64,000 nt of DNA, taken from Termitomyces sp. T153. Its lineage: Eukaryota > Basidiomycota > Agaricomycetes > Agaricales > Lyophyllaceae. Shown here one piece after another: positions 43,702-57,000 of the stretch (its first letter is position 1; each line of letters begins with the position of its first letter). Made by a program: the position numbers and the translations under genes. The DNA is taken from positions 109,638-173,637 of the forward strand of contig JACKQL020000096.1 in the NCBI GenBank assembly GCA_018296165.2. Reading direction: 5' to 3'. The notes under the pieces are model-generated. The model did no database searches, was not told the origin of the DNA, and worked only from the letters and a program-made list of their open reading frames with translations.

Positions 43702-46700
43702 ATGAAACGAAAGTCAAGCTGGTTCTGGTTCTCAACATGTCTTTTCAGTGCAGTTTTTGTTCTGCTATCTACCAGAGCACAACAAACTTTGGTCCCGGAG
43801 AACCCGGCCACGAGATTCGAGAGATCTGACACGGCCATGGGCATAACAGACCAGGTTATGTTCGACAACTACAGTCTGATCTTGAATGGACAGAGGATTT
43901 TTATCCAGTATATTTATTCTCTCTTTTTCAAAACTTCTTTGTTCGCTCATCGGATTATTGTGGTGACCTAGTTCAGGCGAATTCCATACGTTCAGATTGC
44001 CTGTCCCTTCGTTGTGGCCCGACATTCTCCAAAAAGTAAAAGCCGCGGGTTTGAACGCCGTCAGTGTCTATACCCATATGGGCCTCATTAACCCAGCTCC
44101 TGATGTGGTCGACTTCAATGACTTCCGTGCTCTTCAACCCTTGTATGATGCTGCTAAAGCAGCGGGTATATGGATCGTCTTGCGACCTGGTACGTGACCT
44201 TTCTTCTTATGTTCGTAATGGAGTAAATGTCATTTTAAATGTGATTTGTAGGTCCTGTACGTCCAAGTGTCTATACGTGTACGCGTGACAATACTTTTGA
44301 ACTGACGCTCTTGTGAATAGTACATAAACGCTGAGACAACCGCTGGGGGGATAGCACATTGGGCAACCTCGCAAGTTGCTGGTCAGTTACGCACGAATGC
44401 GTCTGATTGGAGAGCTGCATGGCAAGCATATATCCAAGGTATAATTGATGAAACGGTCCCGAACCAGATCACACAAGGGGGACCTGTCATTGGTGAGTCT
44501 CTTTGGGCCCCAGCGTACAGTCTCAGCTCGAAGAAACTAAGTGTTCGATAGCTATCCAGATCGGTGCGTATTGCCACTTTCAAAAATGACGCTTTCTCGG
44601 TTAAACTAGAAACTCGACAGACAACGAATATTCACAAAACCCCATCACCAATGCAGAGTACTTCGTCGACCTCGAAGCTGTGTATAAGGATCCAAGCTCA
44701 GGAATCGTCGTTCCTCTAACTTACAATGACCCCGGACAAGGCAGGAATTTTATCAACGGAACCGTACGTTCACCAGCCGCCTTCCCTTTTCTACAAAATA
44801 TTGACGCTCCCTTCCATTGTGTAGGGAGCAGTCGATCTCTATGGGTGTGCATCTACGTACTCGTGATAAATTTATGTGTTAATGGGACCTCGTGATGTTT
44901 GTAGACTTGACTCATACCCACAAGGCTTCGACTGCTCGAACCCAACAGTTTGGCATCCCGTAACGACGAACTACCATCAATACCATGCGGATGTTAACCC
45001 CTCGCAACCTTGGTATTTCCCGGAGTTCCAGGGAGGGTCGTTCGATGCTTGGGGTCCGACTGCACCAGGTATCCGTGAATTTTCAACGACTCAGCAATGA
45101 TTGACCCCGGGGTAGGATACGCCCCATGCAGGGTGTTGACAGGCCCAGACTTCCAGTCTGTATTTAACATGCAACTTTGGGCGAGTAATGCAAAGTTGAT
45201 TAATTATTATATGTTCTTTGGGTATATCGCTCAACTCTGTCCGTGTTTGCCCGCGCGTGCTAATGTAGTTGTTATAGTGGCACGTCATGGGGTGGTTTAC
45301 CTTTCCCTGGTGTCTATACGTCCTATGATTATGGCGCTTCGGTACGCTTCAACGCGTTTTTTCGCTGTCCAAACAGCCGCTAACTTGAGATTCTAACAGC
45401 TCATGGAATCACGCGAGCTCACAACGAAATATGATGAGATCAAGCGCCAAGGACTTTTCCTCCGTAGCTCTCCCGAGTTCTACAAGACCGATTGGATAGC
45501 AGACTCGTCTACTGGTCTAGCGGCGTCGACGAACCCAGATGCATTCGTCACGTTCTTGCGTAATCCCGATACTCAAGCTGGGTTTTACATTGTTCGTCAG
45601 ACAGACTCAACGTCTACGTTAGTGATCTTTCTCTCCTGTACCGTCCTAAGCTTACCAGCAAATCCAGTGCGAACATCACGTTCAAACTCAATGTTACGAC
45701 TGCTTCTACGTCCCTCCAAATTCCCCTTGCCACCTCCTCCATCGCCCTCTCAGGCCGGGAATCTAAGATGATCGTAACATCCTATGCATTCGGACAGTCT
45801 TCGCGCTTAGTCTACTCCACTGCCCAAGTCTTCTTCTCAGGCACTATAGACGGGCGCGATATACTCTTCTTACACGGGGCTAACACACAAGCACACGAGG
45901 TTGCGCTCACACTCACCGGTTCTCTAAACCCCCGAGACGAACCATCGCAAGTGGTTTTCACACAGAATGTTGCGGGACTCGGACCTGGAGAGACACTTGT
46001 GTCGTTCTTAGATGGCGTCGAAGGGCTTGTCACAATATGGGACTCGGATACGCAGCTCGTGTTGTTTGCGGACTCAGAGACGGCAGCGACATTTTGGGCA
46101 CCTACTACTGCTCTCCCAGATTCGGCAGGTGATCCTTTGGCGAACTATTGGAGCCTTGGAACGAATGACACTGTACTCGTCGGAGGACCGTATCTCGTTC
46201 GGAATGCGAGTATCCAGGGAACGACGCTCGCGCTACGGGGAGATCTGAAGAACGATGTGACATTGACGGTTATCGCTCCCAGAAACATAAGTTCCATCAC
46301 GTGGAACGGTGTATCTGTCTCAGGCGATTTCTCGGGCACACAGGACACGAATGCCAGTCTGCCAACAATCATTGGTGGATTCGTCGGTCAACTTCAGACC
46401 TCGAGCGGGTTGACCGGGATATCTGTACCGAATTTGGAAGGGTGGAGATTCATGGATAGTTTACCTGAGGTTGCTAGTGGGGGGACCATGATGTTTGATG
46501 ATTCGAGTTGGGTGGTTGCGGACAATACAACGACGAATTCGCCATCTAAGCCACTTTATGGCGATGGAAGGGTTTTATATGGGTGTGATTATGGTTTGTG
46601 AGTCGGTTTTTAGGCAGTCCTAGCCGTGTGACCCGCTTGGTTGATTGGTTTTGATTTGGTAACAGCTGCGAGAATATCGTGCTTTGGCGAGGACATTTTA

Positions 46701-47996
46701 TGGCGACTGGAGCGGAGAAGAGCGTAAATCTTTCGATCAATGGTGGTGAAGGTCCGTGTTTACCGACTCACAGCTTTCTATCTCTCTCATAGATTCTTTT
46801 CTCCAGCCTTTGCAGCGAGTGTATGGCTCAACGATGTCTTCCTAAACACTTCATTTGGAAAGTGAGTGCTTTCTGCCAACGTAATTGCAGCGTCTTGATG
46901 TAGCCTTCTTTGTGTAGTTCAACGAACAACCACAACAATGTGGGAGAAACTGATGAGAAGTTCATATTCCCTGAAGGAGCCTTAGTAGTTGGTAGGGACA
47001 ACGTTATCACGATCGTTCAGGTAAAGCTCTAAGCCTCTGCCTTGGAGACTTCGAACTTATGGATATCTGGCATTATGACATACTAGGACAATATGGGTCA
47101 CGACGAGTCGGGTTGTAAGAATATCTACTCAACGAGTTCACAGTATGCATGAGCTGAGCACATTTTTTTCTTCTGCAGCTACCCCAGACACCACGAAGAG
47201 CCCTCGTGGTGTTCGTGGCTTCCAGCTGAACTCCGGCGATTTTACAACATGGAAAGTACAAGGAAAAGTTGGTGGTTATTTCAAGTACGTCTGCAAATTC
47301 TGCTATTAGAGTGTCGTGTCCAAGCAGTTTTTTTTTTACTCAGCTATCCCGACAAAGTTCGTGGTAAGCACTCAAATCATCTTCATTGATCACTCTCTCA
47401 GGGTATCCCTCTCTCCATTCAGGTGTTCTAAACGAGGGTGGTCTCTTTGGCGAACGCCAAGGCTGGCATCTTCCCGGGTTCGACACGTCCAACTGGACTA
47501 CTCGAGATCTTATCGAGGGCCTCCCTGACTCTAAAGCTGGCGTGGGCTTTTTCGTGACCACGTTCAATCTTACAGTAATTCAGGGATCCGACGTTCCTAT
47601 GTCATTCACCTTCGAAGAACCCTTAGGACAGCCGTATCGTGCGTTGCTGTTCGTAAATGGATGGATGATGGGGAAACGTGTTGGGAATCTTGGGTGGGTA
47701 TCGACAAATTGAGTAGACTTTGCGCATCACTAATTTATGAACAGTCCACAAAGCAAGTTCATCGTACATGAAGGCATCTTGGATTATAATGGCGTTAAGT
47801 AAGCCTACACGTTTATTTCGAAGTATTCAGAGAGATAATGAAGATTATCAGTACTGTTGCTGTCGCACTCTGGTCCATGACTCCTGGCGTTCCTGTTACC
47901 CCCAATTTGCAGCTTTCGATTGATAATGTATACGATGGTGGAGTCGGCGGTATCGTGACAAACAATCCTCCCTGGTCGAACGTTGGCAGGGTGTGA
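43702..47996 (+). CDS. Secreted GH35 beta-galactosidase, 21 exons
   Basis: Model: 43702-43907, 43972-44189, 44252-44256, 44321-44492, 44552-44563, 44621-44763, 44825-44844, 44905-45068, 45116-45221, 45278-45341, 45400-45617, 45668-46597, 46666-46751, 46807-46861, 46918-47020, 47087-47114, 47179-47284, 47344-47363, 47423-47693, 47745-47798, 47852-47996. All introns are GT-AG, 47-68 nt; the frame is continuous for 1041 residues. It hydrolyses terminal beta-galactosides outside the cell. A signal peptide is visible (residues 1-26, WFWFSTCLFSAVFVLLS). GH35 landmarks: FIHSGEFHTFRLP, RPGPYINAETTAGG, acid/base Glu ~207 in AIQIDNEYS, nucleophile Glu ~299 in WYFPEFQGGS, MFFGGTSWGGLPFPGVYTSY, then the long beta-sandwich C-terminus. 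Length agrees with fungal family members (~1000 aa). Exons of 5, 12, 20 and 20 nt are unusually small but are required to keep the conserved motifs in frame. Appears intact. Confidence 0.93.
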
Positions 47997-49041
47997 AGTT
48001 CGATGATGACGGAAATAGCACTTAGCTGCTGCGATCAATTTGTATCCATGCACATAGGACAATTCGAAACACCGCTTCGAACAAACTGTATTGTGGCTCG
48101 AAGGAATAAGCATCTCACTCATCTGACATGGATTGGATCATCGTGAGATGACGGCCCGGCCCCTGGACGAACAGATCCTCAACAGTACTACCCGAGTTGA
48201 GTAAGTACTTGAGCGCCTTGCACACATCGTAGATTATGAGATCTACGGATCTCGACGTCACACTTGCACATCTATATCCGCAGCTCTTTGCTTAAAATAC
48301 CCATAGTTCGTGAAAAGTTCTCAACGAATTTCGCAAACGTTCTAAATCAGCTGACGTCTCTTAGTATAGCCTTTTGCCGTAGTATAGATCGAAGCTCCTC
48401 TATATTACTGCGGTCTCGAACAATTCTCGAGATTGCATTCAGATATTTGCGCCCGACGCCGGGTACGTAGTTTTGCTGTCCGCATCAGACTTGATCGAAA
48501 TCTCCCCTTGATTACAACGCCCCACGGGTTGAGTATGGTATGGAAGGATGATGGATTAATTATAATATGGAATGGGAATCTATTCATGGTCACTCAGAAC
48601 AAGGATCAGCCAAATGTATACGCATACCGTCGCTCAGCTTGGCACGAGCGAACGAATGCCGTAGAATTAAATTGCAAGAACTGAGATAATAGTATCACAT
48701 CCGAGATCTATTTATGAAGCGTGTAATACCGTCACGGACCCACGGTTCTCACCATCAGCAAAGCAAGGGATCAGACTCAGTTGAATATATATGGGCGTTA
48801 AACGTTTTATAGCTGTATGTACAAGAGATAGCCCAAGACCTGCGACGAACAGTAGACTGAGATAAAAATAAACAGGATTGGCGACAAGAAAGGAGATGGG
48901 GTAGGTGGCTTTTAAAGGTCCGCTTTCAGGCCAATCAGGTCGGTGAACGAGGCCGAAGCCAAGCACGATACATTGAGCGCTGTGCGAGATTGGAACCAAA
49001 AGAAGATGTTGTTCTACCTCTGTAAACGGCAGTTTCTCCAA
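47997..49041. other. Intergenic DNA
   Basis: No supported gene between the beta-galactosidase and the SnoaL-like gene; only short frames of non-protein composition. Confidence 0.4.
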
Positions 49042-49599
49042 TTAGCCACAGAACGAGGAAAGGTGTGGGATGGATCGCACCACAATCTGTGCCCATTCAG
49101 TACTGGTGTTCATGATTCTCATCAAGGACGAATCGTCCACATCCTTGGCGCGCATTAAACACGTCTTCGACGCCGAATCCGTCCTCACAACGTAGCTGAC
49201 AATCTTGAGCAGCTCATCGAATGCAAGGGTGCATGTGAAATCTTCAATCCAACTGCGTCCACTTTTCTTCCACTTCCAAGTTATGCTACCCTCAAAAATG
49301 ACGGTGCGCGTGAATGGATCCGCGTCAATGATCCTATGAGAAACGGGAGAACGAGTCCAATGGGTCGCGATGAGATCAAAGTATGAGCGAACAGCATTAG
49401 GTCCGCGAAGAATAGATGCTTGGGGATGTGGGGAGCTGGATGGATAGTGCTGTATGGTAACTGGAGAAGTTGTGGAGAAGAAGGCCAACAAGTAAAGTGG
49501 GTGTGTTTTATCGTTGGCAAAAGCAGTCAAGTAGCGATTCGTAACGGCAAGGAGCTGTTCGCGCGTTGGCGTCGAGGTATAAGGATTGGAACCAGACAT
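49042..49599 (-). CDS. SnoaL/NTF2-like domain protein, 185 aa
   Basis: Uninterrupted minus-strand frame. I chose ATG 49599 (MSGSNPYTSTPTREQLLAVT) over the in-frame ATG 49632 because a TATA-like TATATAATTT lies at 49654-49645, only 13 nt before the latter. The pattern is that of the NTF2/SnoaL alpha+beta cone: an N-terminal helix (REQLLAVTNRYLTAFANDK), HYPSSSPHPQASILRGPNAVRSYFDLI, then strands (RTVIFEGSITWKWKKSGRSW, EDFTCTLAFDELLKIVSYVV). Such proteins include small enzymes and ligand-binding proteins; no catalytic residue can be named. It stands alone. Confidence 0.6.
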   Translation of the reverse strand: MSGSNPYTSTPTREQLLAVTNRYLTAFANDKTHPLYLLAFFSTTSPVTIQHYPSSSPHPQASILRGPNAVRSYFDLIATHWTRSPVSHRIIDADPFTRTVIFEGSITWKWKKSGRSWIEDFTCTLAFDELLKIVSYVVRTDSASKTCLMRAKDVDDSSLMRIMNTSTEWAQIVVRSIPHLSSFCG

Positions 49600-49644
49600 T
49601 TGCGACAGAGGGGATTGACTCGATGCATGCAAGATGAATCCGAT

Positions 49645-49654
49645 AAATTATATA
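49645..49654 (-). promoter_or_regulatory. TATA-like element of the SnoaL-like gene
   Basis: TATATAATTT on the minus strand, 46 nt upstream of the chosen ATG. Confidence 0.4.
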
Positions 49655-49749
49655 CTTTTAATCAAGTGCCGGAAATACTCTGCCTCCTCCACGGGGTCGG
49701 GCAGAAGGCATAGAGCCAGACTGGCTCGGTAACACATGAAAGCCAAGAT

Positions 49750-52700
49750 TGGCATGGTTATCCAATCAGCCGTCATCATGGAACATGATAATTATATGGA
49801 CTCGGCCACTTTGATTCAGACCATATAGCATCTGTTGTGTCCAATGACATCGTTGTCGAGGGTCGTTAAGTGGACATAATAGTCAAGCTTGACAGAAAGC
49901 ATCTGCCGCTTGTACCGAGTTCCAATCCGATAGCTCGGTCAATCGCCCGACCTTGGTAAATGGAAAAACGCTATGTGCGAAATGCGCCAATCAAGATGGC
50001 TCTCGCGAATCCGACTAGCATCGCAAATCTTGACGACCAAGGTCACTGAAAATGGTCTGAATCTTGACGTGGCAAATCTTGACGACAAAAATTTCGACGG
50101 GCACAGTGGTCCAAGCTGCGAGAACCGCCCCAAACATTCAACAAGACCACCGATCCCATTAAAGCCATATATACCCGACATCAGCAGTCCTCGATCTCCG
50201 AAAGAGTACAGTTGAGGTCTCAAGATGCCGAGCTTTGTGGAGTGGTGGAGGGCAAGTTAAAAATAAAGCGCCCGGACTTCCATGACCCCTGCTAAGGGGG
50301 CGTACCCTGATTGGACAAATCCCATCCACTCAAGTCCGGACCCTAATTCGATCGATTCCTTGCCGTGCGACTTTGCGATAATTGCCACAGTCTGTCTCGA
50401 GCTCGGCGCCTACAGATAAGTATCACAGATAAGTATCTGATTTCGAATAATGATAACATAACTCCTCGGTAACGTAGGTACGACTCGGGCCAGTGCTCGC
50501 ATCAACTTCGTATTAACCATTCTCGACCTACGGCAGAAGCTCTAATCTTCATTCGGCTCACCACGGTCATGATCACGTTGCCCGCATCGTTGGTATCTCC
50601 CCGAGTCAAAAAAGAACTGACGAAAGGGACACGCTTCACTGTGAAGACTTGATTCGGGCCTACGGGTGAGGCCGAGTCCGTTCCACTGGTAATTCCTCAC
50701 GCTATCTGTCAAGCACCGGGGAGCTATCCGGAGCCTAGCTTGGATGTTCTACTGAGTCGTGCACTACGATAGTGGAAGGACTCGATCGCGACACGCCACT
50801 CGCTAGTGGGAAGCGTATCATTTTCTGTGGGGATCTGTCTAGCAGATTCAAGGTTAAGCAAGAGTAGCTTGGGGTTCCCGGGTATATACCGGTATCAAGT
50901 ATTCAATTGGAGCGTTTGGGTAGAAGAGCTTGACATCACTCAATGCTTGGGGACACTCCCGTCATGAGATAACTTTCAGGTGAGCAAGGAATCACTCGCC
51001 GAAGCCCAGGTGCCGTAGTCGTGTTATAACTTATTTCTACAACATAATTCAATGCTCCCCTAGTGATTGCGACTGCGCCGTTGTGTCGATTTTCAATTTG
51101 AAGGCTGGACCGTGGTCTTTTCACTGTAATATATCACATCATTCAAAAAGGACGCCGCAACACGAGGTGAGGGAAGGATTCGTCATTGACAATCAGAACA
51201 GCTTCCTTTTAGTTGTTGATTGGTGCTTTGGTTGTTCTGCGCCCTAGAATATAATACGTATAGCGAACGTGAAAAGCTTGGCTGATAGTACAAGGTCAAA
51301 CCAAAAGACTAAAGAGAGTCGACGGTAACATATCCGGGTCATGCCAAAGTGAGATAGGTGCTTATCAGAAAAAGTGAACCTTCGATAGTGCTAGATGCTC
51401 CGAGCGTACCGGAGAACGTGGGTGGATCAAGGAGAGCATGTATGAGTACATCGCCTGCCTGATAAGTGAGCCCAAAACTTTGGGTATCCTTGTGGATGAT
51501 TAACGGTGCAGCACGTCAGGGCTGCAAAGACTCGGACACAGAAGAAGGCGGAGTACGGCTCAAAACCAAAGATACTGGAATCGGGCGCATATTACCGATG
51601 GCGGACCCAGATCTGGTTTACTGCGGACAGGAGTCAGATAAGATATAGACATACGACGCCACTGCGCGGGGTTGTAATCCCCTCAACGACGAGTTCAAAA
51701 GAGAAGATACTGCGGCACTTACACAACAGTCGTGCGTAATGCTTGCGGGAAGAGTATTGCTAGAAATTTGTTCGATAGAGGTGAGATCTCTAAACCTTTG
51801 GCTTTTGGCCATACTTGCGAAGTTTCTCAACTCGATCCGCGATAGTGTTATTCCCGGATATCTGATAGATAGTGCCTAAGGAGAAGATCTGTTCACTTTA
51901 AGACGCCCAAGTATAACCGGTGCGTAAGGACCGAGATTTCATACACAACGGCACAAAGTTCAGTCCTATGTAAATACATAGAACGTTCCGTCAGCATTAC
52001 AACATATCTCAGAAGCTCAAATGCTCAACATACCCTCGTGCTGGGTTCAGCCTTGCAAAGGTCCCCCCAAAGTTTCCCAATCAGCTCGATAAGATCATCC
52101 GTCGAGCACGGTCGGCTTACCAAATGCTCGACCGAGATACTCATAGATAAGATCTACACGGTCAAATGTATGTTGTTTGTCTGTTTTGTCACTGCCATGC
52201 GAGAGCTGACCGTTGTCCTCCAGGGCCAGGTCTGTTTTAGGAAGGTCGGCAGCAATTTCCGAGGTGTGTTGGGGTCCTGGAACCATGTGACATTGAAATT
52301 CATGACTACTCATCCACCTGTGGTAGACATCGGTAAGCATTGGTGTATCAGTGGTAAGCCTTGGTTGCAGACTAGCTGCATGGTAGTTGATCCTCATGTC
52401 CTGTATCATACCCCACGCGCGTCAATACGTTTCAAGAAAAGTGGAACGACAGGAGCAAACTTTGCGGTGCATTTGTCGTACAACCACTCGAAGGTGTAGA
52501 TCAACTTAAAACATTCCTACGTAAGCTGGATTCCCAGCGAGGATCAGGTAAACTGACCACTTCCTAGCGGACGAACTGATCATCAAAATGGGACCCTATT
52601 GAAGGTACACCCTGTTGATCCGTTTCCATGAAGCGATGCACTGCATGAACGGATACAATCCCTCTGCGAAAAATCCGCTTCGGCATATTGCCATCACAAG

Positions 52701-54050
52701 ATTTGAGTTCACGACGTGCGAATACAAGAAGAACACATGGACGATGAGACCAAGTAAAACGAGGTATCGAGGCCACACGAGGCGCGGGATGGTCGTATTC
52801 AGTACGAATGGCTCGGTCAATGCAACCGTCGCTGCCTTAGTGCATGAGTGTCCAATATAGGGACGAGTGGACTTGATCGATGACACGCTGGTCTTCGAGT
52901 TTGAAGGCTAATGCAACTGGGTGTTGCTGGAGTACAATCCGGTACGGATACCGTTGAGAAATATCACTAAGTTCGGACGGATCAATGCGGAGTGGCTTCG
53001 TACATCTCGCGGTATTCAATTGAGCCTCGTCCGACACGGATGGAGCCACTGACGCTGCGAGTCAGGAGTAAGGAGTCGTCGCTCAGAGAGAGTATGAAAG
53101 CAACATGTCTCCTAATAGCGACACGCAATAGTTATCAAAGTCCCATAAGTGTCCCGCGAGTCCGAGCTTCATCGAGTGCCCATCCCCAGGGTTTGATTGA
53201 CCCAATTGGAAGCCTCTCGTAGAGAGGAGGGAGGACTGTGATTCATTAATTTGGTTGAGCGCTGGAATTTGAGATGAAAGGGATCAAGTAACTTACGGTC
53301 GATAAGCGCGTTTGAGATAAGACTTGCTATGAAAAGCTCAGATATACACTATTATGACGAACAGGAGCAATAGCCAGTTCGGCGAGTCGGAAAAACCGAG
53401 GAGAATGAGTAAGGTACCAGTTTGTGGGGAGCTTCATTTCAAGTGAGCTTTATATTTCGGTAGATAACTGTCCGAGCCAGCATAGAAGAATCCGCGGTAG
53501 CATTGAATAGAAACGATAAAATCCCTACGTAGAAATTTAAGATCGAGGACCCATTGCACGGCCCGGGTCTGTGCGATTCGAGCACGGGATTCGGATCGAA
53601 AACAGATCCGTATGTCGGGACACGTTGATGTAGTCTAATTCATAAGTAGAGCAGTCAAGTGGGCGTCCATTGACGTGACTTGGGCCCACAACCATTCTCC
53701 ATGACGTAGACCCGCGCTTATGCATAAGTTGTTTTGGTAAGGGGAGCTTTGTAGTCCTGCAATATTGGCATGTTTCGTACATACCTACTACCAACTGTGA
53801 GGTAGAATACTGATCTTTCCAGTCCTAGTTAGAACAACTCACTTTCCCAAGTCAAACGGGTCCAACATCTCATGACAAGAAATGTGAGAGATCGTGGAGA
53901 AGTGATTATCGATTAACGTTTAACGTTCAAATACATGGAGTTTGTTTGCACGGCCAACAAAACGCATGGAGTTTGTTATAACTACATATATCTCCGAGCC
54001 GTTTTGCCGATGACCTGCTAATTCCCTCCCACATCCATTGCCCCCTCAGG
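49750..54050. other. 4.3-kb gene-poor stretch
   Basis: No gene I can support on either strand. CpG is not depleted, unlike the transposon blocks. Short local repeats occur: GCAAATCTTGACGAC twice (about 50023 and 50071), CACAGATAAGTATC-type repeats at 50410-50430, and GCATGGAGTTTGTT-type repeats at 53935-53980. A minus-strand frame 52596-52886 contains a hydrophobic stretch (YLVLLGLIVHVFFLYSHVV) and may be the relic of a membrane protein, but nothing around it supports a gene. Confidence 0.4.
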
Positions 54051-54054
54051 TGCC

Positions 54055-57000
54055 ATGGGAGAATTTTCTGGTACCATCATACGCCTCTTCAACGCGAAGA
54101 GGCAAGTGACGGAACAGGTCGGCATTCAGTTCATTTGAACAAACAGACGCTTGACGCGCTCGAACGTCATACAGGGAGGGCTGTTGAGCGGCAAGGACCC
54201 CACAGCAATCAATCCTTCGGATCCTATAAGACTATGGATCATACAGCTAGGTATGGTATGTCCAATCTATCGTTTACGGGGCCTGAAGAATCGCAACAGG
54301 GATCATCATTGCTACTGCAAGCCTGCTGTCGCTTGGACTACGTAGGATTCGCCAGCCTAAGGTCATTGCGGAGGTTTTGGGTGGCATTCTACTCGGTTAG
54401 TCGTTCACAATTATGTTCCGAGCAAAAACTGATGCATATAGTAGGTCCAACTGCTTTCGGTGTGCTTTCAATATCACCTACCACTAAAGCTGCTACCAAC
54501 ATGTCATCACAGGCCGCATTCCTGGCTTTACAGAGCACATATTTCCCCAAGATTCTCGCCCATACTTAAGCCTTACAGCGAACATCGGCCTTTGCCTCTT
54601 TCTTTTCCTCGTTGGTCTCGAAATCGACAGCACAGTAATTAGGAAGAATGCCCGGCTATCCGCAACAGTCGCCCTCGCAGGGATGGTGCTCCCCTTTGGC
54701 ATCGGTGCAGGGCTCTCTGTTCCTCTTTACAAGCAATTCATAAGCGAAAGCATCAAATTCACGTATTTCATGCTCTTCGCGGGCGTTGCATTCTCAATCA
54801 CGGCGTTCCCTGTCCTTTGTCGCATTCTCACGGAGCTCAAGCTGCTGGACACGACGGTGGGAATCGTGGTGCTTTCTGCGGGAGTGGGAAATGATATAAG
54901 TAGGTCACAGTGGTTCTTTTTACACGCGTTCAAATTATACTCATGTGTTGTTCGTGTGCTCAGTTGGATGGGTGCTCCTCGCGCTGAGTGTCGCACTGGT
55001 AAACGCAGGCTCTGGCGTTACTGCAGTGTACATCCTCCTTGCTTGCGTTGGATGGACTCTCTTTCTTCTGTTCATTGTCAAATACGCACTCCTCTGGCTC
55101 GCGAGAAAATCCGGGTCCGGTGAGTCGGCTAGCTACTTCCCAGATCAACAAGCAATATTTATATCTCATGGAACAATGCAGTCGAGAGCGGGCCGACTGT
55201 TCTTTTTATGACCGTTACCATCTTGATTCTATTCGCGTCGGCTTTCTTCACGGATGTTATTGGTGTCCATGCTATTTTCGGTGAGGCATCGAGTGGTGCG
55301 CGGTGAGCGTGGGACTAATTCATTTGGTTAGGTGCATTTGTTACGGGAATAATTGTCCCCCGCGAGGGTAATCTAGCAATTGCATTGACTGAGAAGTTGG
55401 AAGATATGGTAGCAATTATATTTCTTCCACTGGTGTGTTACTTGTCATACTAGGGCTACCATGCTCAGTTTCTTCCCCAGTATTTCACGCTTTCAGGACT
55501 GTCTACAAACTTGGGTCTTTTGAACAATGGTAAGTACGTGTAATTACACTTTTTCGATTTGTACTAACCTTCTATCAGGCATCACTTGGGCTTATACCAT
55601 TGCTATCGTTTTCACCGCGTTTATTGGCAAATTCGGGGGCTGCTCTCTTGCTGCGAAGTATGCTGCAGGTTTTAGTTGGAGAGAGTCTGCAGCCATAGGT
55701 TCTCTGATGAGCTGCAAGGGGTCAGTTCACGGATGCCTTTCCCTGCATTTTTACCTGATCATGAGATCACAGTCTAGTCGAGCTGATTGTCCTCAATGTT
55801 GGCCTTTCGGCTGGTATTCTTACTCAGGTGAGTATTAGCACTATTTACTTCACTCTTTTTTCAACTTTCTTTCCCAGAGAGTGTTCTCCATGTTCGTATT
55901 AGAGGCGTTGATCCTCACATTCATGACAACACCTTTGGTTGTTCGCTTTTACCCACCTCACGTACGAAGACGCATCTCTGCCGTTGGAGCAACTTTCGGA
56001 AGTGTCGCAGATGAAGAGACGCGCAAGGTCGACAGGAAAACCCAGGTGCTCAACGCACACTTGAAAAGGCGATTCACTATCGTCCTCGACAAGCTTGAGC
56101 ATCTTCCAGGTGCCATGGCAATATCCCAGCTCGTCAAACCATCCTCTTCCTCTGTCCAACTCAATCGCAGGTATTCCGTGTCCCAAGGCCCTTCCAGGTC
56201 CCTGCTGAACCCTCCTGCACTCTCTGTCGAAGCCCTTCGTCTCATCGAGCTTTCGGATCGTACGTCAGCAGTGATGAAATCCTCTGTCGCAGACTCCCTC
56301 CTCTGCACAGATCCTCTCCTCGCAGTTTTCAAGATGTTTGGCCAGCTCAACGCTCTCCCCATCACACCCGCTATCGCCATCGTGCCCTACGACGACCTCT
56401 CCTATAGTGTCATTGAGCACGCAGGGAACCACGATTCTGATATGATTATGTTACCATGGCTCCCGCCCTCCATTACTCCCCCCACTGTTACCCACCCTTC
56501 CTCTGCTGTGCCACAGGAAGGACAACTATCCTCACCTCAGCCTGTCACACCCAAAGCCTCGGTCATAACGAACCCCTTCGATCTCCTGTTCAAGACATCT
56601 ACCAGCCCCACCACTGAAAAGCCGTCCTCCACGATCCACTCCCAATTTGTGCGCGGCGTATTCGCACAGGCGCGCACTGATGTCGCGCTGTTTGTCGATC
56701 AGAGCACGGACGGTGTGGGTTTGGATCTAGACGGGAGTGGGAGTCAGCATCTATTCTTGGCGTTCTTTGGCGGGCCGGATGATCGCCTTGCGTTGGACTT
56801 CGTGGTGCAGGTGTGTGCAAATGAGGAGGTGTCGGCGACGGTAGTGAGAATGATTAAGAAGGAAATGGAGGTCCCGCTTTCGGCAGTGCCTTCTGCGCAT
56901 ATGAGTTTAGAAGTCAAGAGTGCCGAGGAGGTGAATGCACTTACGGTTGCTTCTGTGCGTGTTTTTCTAATATTCTTTTCCTGATGGTGCGACGTAAATA

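Noticed and set aside
56599..56820. Minus-strand frame inside the antiporter C-terminal exon
   Set aside because: Shadow of the well-supported plus-strand exon 55878-56954.
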